A DNA stretch of 64,000 nucleotides, taken from NCBI GenBank assembly GCA_947172645.1, contig CAMWBY010000002.1:62001-126000 (forward strand), given 5' to 3'. The translations under genes were made by a program, and so were the position numbers. Each line of letters starts with the position of its first letter. Position 1 is the stretch's first letter. The stretch is from an uncultured Lachnospiraceae bacterium (GTDB taxonomy: Bacteria > Bacillota > Clostridia > Lachnospirales > Lachnospiraceae). This document shows, piece by piece, positions 53,683 through 61,855 of the stretch. The notes beneath the pieces were generated by a model. The model did not search any database. It was not told the DNA's origin and saw only the letters and a list, made by a program, of their open reading frames with translations.

Positions 53683-54600
53683 TTACGGAAGCATCTTCCC
53701 TGCGGCCAGATACAACTCATACCACTCTTCCCTGGTCAGGCATATTTCCGACGCCTTGCAGATATCCTTGATACGTCCCATGTTCACGCTGCCCACAATC
53801 GTCTGGATACCCGCCGGATGCCGCATAATCCACGCCGTCGCCACCGCATTTGCCGTCACGCCGTACTTGTCCGCCAGACGGTCCAACACCTGATTAAGTT
53901 CCGGGAATTTCTCATTCCCGATAAACACGCCCTCGAACATGCCATACTGGAACGGCGACCATGCCTGCAGCCTGATTTTCTTAAGACGGCAGTACTCAAT
54001 CACGCTGCCTTCCCTGACACATCCGGCGTCATTGTGGATATTGACGTTAAATCCCGCGTCGATAGTCGGACAGTGGGCGATGGAATACTGTATCTGGTTC
54101 ACGCAAAGCGGCTCATCCAGGCAGCCGTTAAGCAGCTCCATCTGCATAGGGTTATGGTTGCTCACGCCGAAGCTTCGCACCTTTCCCGCCGCCTTCAGCT
54201 GCCGGAAAGCCTCCGCCACTTCCTCCGGCTCCATCAGCGCGTCCGGGCGGTGGAGAAGAAGCACATCCACATATTCCGTCTTAAGCCTCTTTAAACTGGC
54301 ATCCACAGAGGATAGAATATGTTCTTTCGAGAAGTCATAACAGCATCCGGGCCGGATAGCGCATTTCGTCTGTAACACCATCTTTTCCCTGTCTCTTCCT
54401 TCCATCGCCTTGCCGAATACCGCCTCCGCTTCGCCGCCTGCATAGATGTCCGCATGGTCGAAAAAGTTAATCCCCAGCTCCATGCATCCGTCAATCAAAT
54501 CCCCTACTTCTTTTCCGTCCTTTAACCCTGTCAATCGCATACAGCCCAAACCGATTGCAGATACCTCCGGTATATTATCGTTAATTGTATACATTTTCAT
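53683..54600 (-). CDS. Aldo/keto reductase
   Basis: 305 residues. SAIGLGCMRLTGLKDG, the catalytic Asp/Tyr region NFFDHADIYAGGEAE, Lys in VLQTKCAIRPG, His in VLLLHRPDALM and the NADPH segment TIVGSVNMGRI. Substrate unknown. Coupled to the M20 peptidase operon by a 12-nt gap. Confidence 0.92.
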   Translation of the reverse strand: MKMYTINDNIPEVSAIGLGCMRLTGLKDGKEVGDLIDGCMELGINFFDHADIYAGGEAEAVFGKAMEGRDREKMVLQTKCAIRPGCCYDFSKEHILSSVDASLKRLKTEYVDVLLLHRPDALMEPEEVAEAFRQLKAAGKVRSFGVSNHNPMQMELLNGCLDEPLCVNQIQYSIAHCPTIDAGFNVNIHNDAGCVREGSVIEYCRLKKIRLQAWSPFQYGMFEGVFIGNEKFPELNQVLDRLADKYGVTANAVATAWIMRHPAGIQTIVGSVNMGRIKDICKASEICLTREEWYELYLAAGKMLP

Positions 54601-54612
54601 TGTTCTCTTCCT

Positions 54613-55941
54613 CTATTCTTCCTTTCCAATCCACTCATCCAACATTTCAAGGGCGCGCACATAAATACGCACCGCGCATTTTAAATTATCCGCCGCCTCC
54701 GCCTCGTCGGCGCAGTGGCAGTTCCCATGTCCCTCGGGCAGTCCGATAGAGCCGTAATCCCGCTCCATGCCCGGCCCGAAGGCCACCGCGTTGGGAATAT
54801 GCCTGGCGTAAGTCCCGCCTCCCATGACAAAAGGCTCCCCCGTCTGCCCGGTCTCCGCCGTCCAGGCGTCCATCAGCGTCTTCACGAAAGGGTCATCCTT
54901 CCCGCGGTAGTAAGGCGGGTCATCATGCACCTTCCCTATGACATATCCTGCCTGCCTAGCCTCCTCCTCCAATTTCGGCAGAAACCGGCTGCCCTTTGCC
55001 GTCACAGGATAACGAATATCAAGCACAAGCCTGATATGCCCTTCCGACAACGTGACAACACCCGCATTGCACGTAAGCCTCCCGGACAGCTCATCCTCGC
55101 AGGAGATGCCAAGCCCTTCCCCGTATCCGTCCGATGCCGCCGCCCGCAGGAAAGCAACCGCCCTTCGTTCCTTTTCCCCCAATTCCTCCGCAAGCAATCT
55201 GTCAGCCAGGACGCCGATGGCGTTCACCGTATTCTCCGGGTCGGCGGCGTGCCCGCTGACGCCTTCCCCGCATAATGCAACCGCCTTACCTGACAGTGTC
55301 AGTTCGGCTTTGGCACTCTCCGGCACACTGTTGCACACCGTCCCGCCTTCCAGTAACGTAAACTGGCCCATCGCCTCTTCTGTCGTCAGCTCCACACGAC
55401 AGATGCCTTTCTCTCCGCAGCATACCGGGAAACCGCAGTCCGCCACAAAGGAATAGTCCGGAGCCCGGTAGTGGTTTACATAATATTTTACATCGTCCAT
55501 CCCCGTCTCTTCCATGACACCCAGAATCTGCCTGACGCGGATATGTTTTAGCTTCCCTTTTTCTCTGCAGTAACGCATGGCATAGTATGCCGCCACCGCC
55601 GGGCCTTTGTTGTCCTGGACGCCCCTGCCAATCAGATAACCGTTTTTCCTGTGGAGGGAAAAGGGCTGATACATCCAATTGCCCTGTGCGGGTACTACAT
55701 CCAGATGATTCCAGATTCCGATTTCCTTCTCCCCGTCTCCCGCCATTATGGAAAGACAGTAACCTTCGTGGTAAAAAGTCTCCATGCCGTCCCGTCGCGC
55801 ATAGGAAGCCATCTTTTCCATGGCTTCGCGGCATTCCTCGCAGCCCGGCCCTTTGTCCACACTGGGTATGGCCACCAGTCCGCCGATATCCTCAATCATC
55901 TGCTCTTCTTTCTCTTGCAGCCAACTATGAAGCTCATCCAT
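54613..55941 (-). CDS. M20-family dipeptidase (Sapep/PepV type)
   Basis: 442 residues. Zinc ligands and catalytic residues appear in IGIWNHLDVVPAQGNW, GRGVQDNKGPAVAAYYAMRY, VMEETGMDD and FVADCGFPVC, with a terminal His in PEGHGNCH. The start overlaps the response-regulator gene by 8 nt. Hydrolyses small peptides, probably in the cytoplasm. Confidence 0.9.
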   Translation of the reverse strand: MDELHSWLQEKEEQMIEDIGGLVAIPSVDKGPGCEECREAMEKMASYARRDGMETFYHEGYCLSIMAGDGEKEIGIWNHLDVVPAQGNWMYQPFSLHRKNGYLIGRGVQDNKGPAVAAYYAMRYCREKGKLKHIRVRQILGVMEETGMDDVKYYVNHYRAPDYSFVADCGFPVCCGEKGICRVELTTEEAMGQFTLLEGGTVCNSVPESAKAELTLSGKAVALCGEGVSGHAADPENTVNAIGVLADRLLAEELGEKERRAVAFLRAAASDGYGEGLGISCEDELSGRLTCNAGVVTLSEGHIRLVLDIRYPVTAKGSRFLPKLEEEARQAGYVIGKVHDDPPYYRGKDDPFVKTLMDAWTAETGQTGEPFVMGGGTYARHIPNAVAFGPGMERDYGSIGLPEGHGNCHCADEAEAADNLKCAVRIYVRALEMLDEWIGKEE

Positions 55942-57502
55942 CCTTCTTCTTCCTTTCCCACATCTCCACTCTGTATTTCTTCGGCGTCATTCCTGTCTCC
56001 TGCTTAAAAAAACGTATAAACTGGGAAGTATCATTGTACCCCGACATCGTCGCGACCTCCGTAACCGAGTACTCCTCATGCACAAGCAGCTCTCTCGCCC
56101 GCTCCATCCTGACCTGCTTGACATACGCCGCGAATCCGATTCCTTTCTTCTCGGCGAAAAGATGGCTCAGATAATCCTGGTTCATAAACAGCTCTTTCTC
56201 CGCCAGTTCCCGCAGGGAAATGTCCTTGTTATAGTGCTGGCGCACGTAGGACGCCATCATCTCGGCGATATCTTTGCGCCCGCTGTTATCTTCTGTCTGT
56301 TCCGGGAGCTTCCCCTTCCCCTTTCCCGATAATCCAGGGGCTCCCATCCTGCATATATTCCGGCTGATACAGCCAAGAAAATGTTCCATTTCCTCCAGGC
56401 TGTCAAACCGAAGGATGCCCGCCTGGTTGCTGTGCAAAGAGATATCCCCCTGGCCGTTCTCACCGATGGCCTGCAAAAACAACGTGATAAGGCGGGTGTA
56501 CAGCAGTTCCAGGCATTCGGCCTTCACCATCTCCATGCCGCACAGTTCTTCGAAGACAGACCGTATACATGCACAAGCTTTCTTCGCATTGCCGTCCCGG
56601 AGCGCCTCCCGCAGCATATCCTCCTTCTCCTGCTCCAGATAATAAACGTCGGGCTTTACACTCTTTATTTTATCCGCAAAACAGATATTTTCCCCGTATA
56701 TTTTATATTTCAGCGCTTCCCATGCTTCCTGATAAGCGTTTCCTACGCTGCCCGCCTCCTTATGCACGAAGCTGACGCCCATTTTTGCATCATAGCCCTG
56801 TTCGAACAGTAAATTCCGCATCCGTCTCTGTAAAAAGAAGTTTTCCGGCATAGGGCAGATGACCAACACCCAACTCTCAAAATCGGGACTCAACAGCCTC
56901 ACCTGTTCCCAGGAAATGCCTTCGTACATTTTCTCGATTTCCGACAGGAAGTCCGGCGCATCCGGTTTTTTATCATGGAAGCGTATCACCGTGACCTGAT
57001 ATTCCGGGAAGACCGTCGCGAACATCTTCTCCTCTACAAAAGAAGTATACCCGGGATTGCGGATACTGTTCCCGATAAATTTCGTGACAATATCCCTTCC
57101 CACAATAAGCGCTTCTTTCCGCTCGCTTCTGTTGCGCTTTACGAATTTGTCCAGGCAGTCATACAGGGCCTCTTTCTCAATAGGTTTTAACAGATAATCC
57201 GCCGCTCCGTTGCTCAGCGCTGTCCGTGCATATTCGAAATCCGAATAGGCGCTCAAGATGACTACCTGGGTTGCGCTGTCTTTTTCACGAATACGGGTAA
57301 GCAGCTCTAACCCGTCCATCTTAGGCATACGGATATCCGTCAGCACAAGCGCCGGCTTTTCCCTGTGATAGACAAGCTCCCCCTCTTCTCCGTTGACCGC
57401 CTGCAGAATCAGGAACTGCCCGTCCACATCATATTCCCTGACCAGTTTCACAAGAGATTCCCTCGCATAGAGTTCATCTTCCACTACCAGTACCTTAAGC
57501 AT
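55934..57502 (-). CDS. AraC-type response regulator (YesN family) of the sugar ABC operon
   Basis: 522 residues. Receiver (VVEDELYARESLVKLV; phospho-Asp in LVLTDIRMPKMDG; YLLKPIEKEAL), central region, C-terminal AraC helix-turn-helix (MNQDYLSHLFAEKKGIGF; GYNDTSQFIRFFKQETGM). It lies at the end of the transporter operon, while its kinase is at the other end, divergent. A likely binding site is the direct repeat at 61725-61763. Confidence 0.93.
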   Translation of the reverse strand: MLKVLVVEDELYARESLVKLVREYDVDGQFLILQAVNGEEGELVYHREKPALVLTDIRMPKMDGLELLTRIREKDSATQVVILSAYSDFEYARTALSNGAADYLLKPIEKEALYDCLDKFVKRNRSERKEALIVGRDIVTKFIGNSIRNPGYTSFVEEKMFATVFPEYQVTVIRFHDKKPDAPDFLSEIEKMYEGISWEQVRLLSPDFESWVLVICPMPENFFLQRRMRNLLFEQGYDAKMGVSFVHKEAGSVGNAYQEAWEALKYKIYGENICFADKIKSVKPDVYYLEQEKEDMLREALRDGNAKKACACIRSVFEELCGMEMVKAECLELLYTRLITLFLQAIGENGQGDISLHSNQAGILRFDSLEEMEHFLGCISRNICRMGAPGLSGKGKGKLPEQTEDNSGRKDIAEMMASYVRQHYNKDISLRELAEKELFMNQDYLSHLFAEKKGIGFAAYVKQVRMERARELLVHEEYSVTEVATMSGYNDTSQFIRFFKQETGMTPKKYRVEMWERKKKDG

Positions 57503-57535
57503 TCGGCTGCCTCCTTTATTCCTGCGGCCGCGCCT

Positions 57536-58375
57536 TTACCCTTTCACCGAGCCGGCCGTAAGTCCTTTAATAATATATTTCTGCCCAAGACAGTAAATAA
57601 TAAGCATCGGAAGCATCGCCAGAAGATATGCGGTAAACGCCATCGTATAATTAAAAGAATACTCTGTCTTGAAATTATACTGGAAAAGCGGAAGCGTCCA
57701 AATTTCCTGTGTCCTGTTCAGCATTAAAAGCGGAAGCATAAAGTCGTTCCAAATCCATAACGTGTCCATGATGAGCAGCGTGGAAAGCATGGGCTTCACA
57801 AGCGGAAGCACAATCCTTACGTACGTCCCAAAGACGCTGCAGCCGTCAATCTGCGCCGATTCCTCAATCTCATAGGGCAGTCCCCTGATATAATTGACAA
57901 ACAGGAATACGCCCTGGGTCAGGCTGAACGCGGCATAGAGGATGATTAACCCCGTATGGTTTAACATATTTAACTTCGTCATCATCTTGGTAACCGGAAG
58001 CATGATAACCTGGGACGGGATAAAAAGTCCCATCAATAAATAAAAGTAGATAGTCTTATAATACCTTTTTTCAAAATTCCTGGCAACCGCATATGACACC
58101 GACGGCACAAGAATCAGAATCATCCCCACGGAAATCACCGTAATCTTCAAGGAATTACGCAAAAACACCCAATAGTTGCTGTTGGTAAAAAGCTCCGTGA
58201 AATTGCCTGTATTCAGACTTTCCGGGAAAGCGAAAAAACTTCTTCCCGCTTCATCCAATGTCTTAAACGCATTGATGACCACAAGATAGAGGGGAAACAA
58301 AATCAAGGTCAGCCCACAAACAAGCAGAATGTTGCGCAACAGTTTCCAGATGGTCTCATCGTTTATCTTTCTCAT
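57536..58375 (-). CDS. Carbohydrate ABC transporter permease, MalG/UgpE type
   Basis: 279 residues, six membrane segments, EAA loop YEIEESAQIDGCSVFGTYVRIVLPLVKP (seen in parts). ATG at 58375 overlaps the partner permease stop by 4 nt. No ATPase gene is in the operon, so a shared MsmK-type ATPase elsewhere must energise it. Confidence 0.93.
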   Translation of the reverse strand: MRKINDETIWKLLRNILLVCGLTLILFPLYLVVINAFKTLDEAGRSFFAFPESLNTGNFTELFTNSNYWVFLRNSLKITVISVGMILILVPSVSYAVARNFEKRYYKTIYFYLLMGLFIPSQVIMLPVTKMMTKLNMLNHTGLIILYAAFSLTQGVFLFVNYIRGLPYEIEESAQIDGCSVFGTYVRIVLPLVKPMLSTLLIMDTLWIWNDFMLPLLMLNRTQEIWTLPLFQYNFKTEYSFNYTMAFTAYLLAMLPMLIIYCLGQKYIIKGLTAGSVKG

Positions 58376-59259
58376 TCGTTTACCCCTCCCTTCGCAGTCA
58401 ATTTCAATTGTGTCAGCGAGAAGACCGCCACCACAATAAACAAAATGCAAGCCTCCGCGTTGGCCACGGAAAACCTCATATTTTTAAACGCGTCATTGTA
58501 AATCAGAATACCGATAACCTCTGTGGCGCGCACCGGCCCGCCCCCCGTCAGCGCGTAAGGGAAATCGAAAGACGTAAAACCCTGTTTAATCGTCAGCACA
58601 AGATTCACCGTCACGGTGGGCAGCAGATAAGGCATGGTAATGTACCGGAAACGCTCAAACGCTGTGGCGCCGTCGATTTTGGCCGACTCGTACTGTTCCT
58701 CCGGTATCTGCTGCAATCCCGCAATAAAAATGACTGTGGGCATGGCAACCGCCTGCCACGCCTGCACGAACACCACCGCAGGCAGGGCCGTCTTTCCCGT
58801 CATCAGCAGGCTCTGGGACATCCATTCGATACCCAGGAACTGCCCGATTAAGGGCACCACCCTATAGAAAAGCTGATCCCAGATAAGGGCAATGGTAACC
58901 CCGCCAATCATCGCCGGCACGAAAAAAATAGACTTCACGAAAGTTTTAAACCACTTCAGGGAGTTTAAGGAAACCGACAGCAAAAGCGAAGCCAGAATCA
59001 CCACTGCCACCAGCATACAGCTGTAAAACAGCGTTGTTTTTAAAGAGTTCCAAAAATTGGGGTTTTTAAACAGCAGCATATAATTCTTGAACCCCACATA
59101 TCCATAATCCACCGACATGCCGTCCCAGTCCGTAAAACTGTATTTTACGCCGTTAATCACGGATACCACATAAAAAAAAGTGTAGAGCGCCACCGGAATG
59201 ACCGTAAACGCGAAATAAACGGCTTTCCCGGGCATACGCCATTTTGTTGTTTTGCTCAT
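58372..59259 (-). CDS. Carbohydrate ABC transporter permease, MalF/UgpA type
   Basis: 295 residues, six membrane segments, EAA loop EEQYESAKIDGATAFERFRYITMP (seen in parts). AAGGA before ATG. Follows the binding protein after a 96-nt gap with a hairpin. Confidence 0.93.
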   Translation of the reverse strand: MSKTTKWRMPGKAVYFAFTVIPVALYTFFYVVSVINGVKYSFTDWDGMSVDYGYVGFKNYMLLFKNPNFWNSLKTTLFYSCMLVAVVILASLLLSVSLNSLKWFKTFVKSIFFVPAMIGGVTIALIWDQLFYRVVPLIGQFLGIEWMSQSLLMTGKTALPAVVFVQAWQAVAMPTVIFIAGLQQIPEEQYESAKIDGATAFERFRYITMPYLLPTVTVNLVLTIKQGFTSFDFPYALTGGGPVRATEVIGILIYNDAFKNMRFSVANAEACILFIVVAVFSLTQLKLTAKGGVNE

Positions 59260-59292
59260 ACTCTGTCCTTATCCTTTCCCGACAGCCTTCCA

Positions 59293-59324
59293 CATGCCGG
59301 CCTGCGCATAGAAAGGACGGCATG
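59293..59324 (-). terminator. Intercistronic hairpin between binding protein and permease
   Basis: CATGCCG/CGGCATG stem with weaker outer pairing, no T tract. Probably protects the binding-protein mRNA or lowers permease expression. Confidence 0.4.
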
Positions 59325-59355
59325 GCAGCCTGTGCCCCGCCGTCCCAAAGTCATC

Positions 59356-60699
59356 TTATTCCGCTGATGTAACGGCTATGGAAGCGTCCATGTTCTGAAG
59401 CACCGCATCCACATCCTTGTCCGCCCAGAATCCCTGCACTACATTGTAGAGGTCCGTGACAACATTGTTGTTAATCGTGGAAGCCATCCAGTCATGGGTC
59501 TTGCCGGAATTAATCAATTCTACCATCGGCGCGATACCGGTATCGTCGTTGACTACACCGTTAATACAGGAAGGCGCACCGTCGCTGTCGCAGAAGATTT
59601 GCGCATTCTGTGTATCTGCCAGATAAGCCAAGAACCTGTACGCCGCTTCCTTCTCTTCATCCGACGCCTTGGCGGACACGCAGATTGCGGCGTCCACACC
59701 GGACAGACAGTTGGTACTGTCCGCCGTATCGTTCGGCAGCGGGAATACGCCAAGCTTCAAATCCGCATTCAGGGACGCGATTGTGCCTCTTGCATAGGAG
59801 CCTGTAATACACATCGCATACTGCCCGTTGGCAAAATTCTCATAGCACTGTGTATCGGAAAGAGCAAGAGCATCCTCGTTGGCATAGGAAAACAGCGTCT
59901 TCATCTTATCAAAAACCTGCGGGAACTCACTATCCGCCGCGATAGTTGCCTCCCCCGCAACGGCCTTTTCAATGGTCTCCACGCCGTTAGGCGCCCATGC
60001 GACTACCGCACTCTGGAACATATGTCCCACACGCCCGGGGTCTTTGCCGTGCAGTCCCATCGGCGTGATGCCTGCCGCCTGCAGCGTATCGCACACTGCA
60101 AGGAATTCATCCCAGGTAGTCGGCACTTCCAGGCCGTTCTCTTCGAAAATCGCCTGGTTATAATATACGCCGATATAATTGCGGCTGTACGGAATCGCAT
60201 AGTATCCGCCGTCAGCCTGTTTGGTCATCTCCAGGGAAGAAGGATTGATATTATCCAGGAATTCCTGTCCGCTCAAGTCCTGCACATACCCGTTTGCCAC
60301 CTTCTGCGCAAACGGCATCTGTGTCGGGTAGTCGGAAAAAATAACCGGAATATCCCCCGAGGAAATACGTGAAGTCAACACCGTTCCCGGGTCAGGCACC
60401 GTATTCATCTCGATAACAATATCGGGATTCTCCGCATTGAATTTATCGATAATGGCCTGGTATCCTTTCTGTGGGCCTTCCTCTCCCTTTTGCTGGAAAA
60501 ACTCGATAGTCAGCACGTCTCCTGACGGCTGTGCGTCAGCCTGCTCCTCCGCCGGCGCTTCCTCCGCTCCGCTCTGTTCCTGGGACGCTTCCTGGGACGC
60601 TCCGCCGCTTTCCTGCGCCGTCTGCCCGGACTGCCCGCAGCCCGCCAAGGCTGTAATCGTCATCGCTGTACAAAGAATTACCGCTAATTTCTTTTTCAT
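59356..60699 (-). CDS. Extracellular sugar-binding lipoprotein (family 1)
   Basis: 447 residues. Lipobox LAGC (Cys21), Ser/Gln/Glu-rich linker, then a type II binding fold (LTIEFFQQKGEEGPQKGYQAI; IPYSRNYIGVYYNQAIFEENGL; NGQYAMCITGSYARG). ATG at 60699 has GGAGG upstream. It is 13 nt after the UroD-like gene. Ligand is an oligosaccharide or glycoside by family, not determinable further. Confidence 0.93.
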   Translation of the reverse strand: MKKKLAVILCTAMTITALAGCGQSGQTAQESGGASQEASQEQSGAEEAPAEEQADAQPSGDVLTIEFFQQKGEEGPQKGYQAIIDKFNAENPDIVIEMNTVPDPGTVLTSRISSGDIPVIFSDYPTQMPFAQKVANGYVQDLSGQEFLDNINPSSLEMTKQADGGYYAIPYSRNYIGVYYNQAIFEENGLEVPTTWDEFLAVCDTLQAAGITPMGLHGKDPGRVGHMFQSAVVAWAPNGVETIEKAVAGEATIAADSEFPQVFDKMKTLFSYANEDALALSDTQCYENFANGQYAMCITGSYARGTIASLNADLKLGVFPLPNDTADSTNCLSGVDAAICVSAKASDEEKEAAYRFLAYLADTQNAQIFCDSDGAPSCINGVVNDDTGIAPMVELINSGKTHDWMASTINNNVVTDLYNVVQGFWADKDVDAVLQNMDASIAVTSAE

Positions 60700-60712
60700 G
60701 TTCCTCTCCTCC

Positions 60713-61663
60713 TTAAATCTTATGGTAGTTATGCGCCGCATCCACGGCTGCCTTTATATAATCAAGCCTGATTCCCTGTCCCTGGATGGTACAGTCAGCC
60801 CCAATCATAATCCCTTTTGTGCCGAAAGCGTCAAGAATCTCTTTTACTTCCTGCTCTATCGCCTCTTTTGACCCGTTTAAAATATTCCCTTTATTGTTCA
60901 TGCCGCCCAGGATAGCTTTCCCGAAAGCTTCCCTGCCCTTTTCCAGGCTGTAGCCGTTGTCTTTTACCGACCAGTTTACCAGGTCCGCCGGATACTGGGT
61001 AAAGCGCTCCACCCATGTCTTAAAATCGTACTCCGGCTCTCCGCATATATGCAGGATATTGTACTTCTCCGGCCTGTCCGCCGCCACATGCAGAATCTGC
61101 AAATCAGAAGGCTTTACCAGTTTTTCCCATTCCTCCTGGCTGAAACGCCCGACTTCACCGAACTGTGCGGAATAATAGATGCCGTCAGCGCCCGCTTCCA
61201 GATATCCTTTCGCCCACTCTTCCAGCACGTCCGCAAGATTGCCTACGCCCGCCGCTACCGCTTCCGGCGCCTCTTTGCTGTACTTCATAAGCACATCGTC
61301 GCCGAATGCCATGGAAGCCGTCTTAAATGGGCCGAACATGGTCTGGAAAATCAGCACGTCATCGCCCGCCTCCTGACGGATTCCCTTGATGACCGCCGCC
61401 ATTTTCCCAAATTCTTCCGAATCTGTCCCTTTCATGCCCACCTGATACCAGTCCTGTGCAGACGTAATCCGTCCGGTCACCGGATAAGGATAGTCCTGCA
61501 TAATCTTGATGACATCCATACCCGTCTCACGGTACAGCTTCATATGGGCGTCAATCATCTCCTGTACGGTATACTTGGAATTGTAATGGAACCAGAATCC
61601 CGCCGGGACACAGTCTGCTTCCTTCTTATTCATGACTGCCAATACACGCTCTGACTTTTTCAT
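60713..61663 (-). CDS. UroD-superfamily protein with methyltransferase-type zinc site
   Basis: 316 residues. Uroporphyrinogen-decarboxylase fold (VLAVMNKKEADCVPAGFWFHYNS). NILHICGEP supplies the H-x-C and MIGADCTIQGQG the later Cys, the zinc triad seen in MtaA/CmuA/MtgA methyltransferases rather than in true UroD. It heads the sugar ABC operon. The ATG has GGAGG 14 nt upstream, an unusually long distance. No heme genes or corrinoid protein are nearby. Confidence 0.8.
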   Translation of the reverse strand: MKKSERVLAVMNKKEADCVPAGFWFHYNSKYTVQEMIDAHMKLYRETGMDVIKIMQDYPYPVTGRITSAQDWYQVGMKGTDSEEFGKMAAVIKGIRQEAGDDVLIFQTMFGPFKTASMAFGDDVLMKYSKEAPEAVAAGVGNLADVLEEWAKGYLEAGADGIYYSAQFGEVGRFSQEEWEKLVKPSDLQILHVAADRPEKYNILHICGEPEYDFKTWVERFTQYPADLVNWSVKDNGYSLEKGREAFGKAILGGMNNKGNILNGSKEAIEQEVKEILDAFGTKGIMIGADCTIQGQGIRLDYIKAAVDAAHNYHKI

Positions 61664-61700
61664 AGTTTTTATGTTTTCCTCCCTTTCTCTATTTGCACTT

Positions 61701-61763
61701 ATTATAAGCAGGGCGTCATAAGAAAAATAGAAGTATCCTTTGCGAATAAATAGGAATATCCTT
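61701..61763 (-). promoter_or_regulatory. Activated promoter with 23-nt-spaced direct repeat
   Basis: Minus-strand -10 TATAAT at 61701-61706 has no -35 consensus (TATTTT). Two direct repeats, AAGGATACTTCTATTT (61725-61740) and AAGGATATTCCTATTT (61748-61763), match at 14 of 16 positions, and the nearer one covers the -35. This is the layout expected for an AraC-type activator, probably the operon's own response regulator. Confidence 0.7.
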
Positions 61764-61793
61764 AGCATTTTCTCTGATAACGAAATACGGGCT

Positions 61794-61821
61794 GTTACAA
61801 ATACGTCTGTTATGATACACT
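61794..61821 (+). promoter_or_regulatory. Possible promoter of the sensor kinase
   Basis: GTTACA, 16-nt spacer, TACACT, followed 34 nt later by the kinase ATG. Weak consensus. Confidence 0.35.
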
Positions 61822-61855
61822 AAGCCCAAGATTACAGAAGGGAATTTTTATCGGA

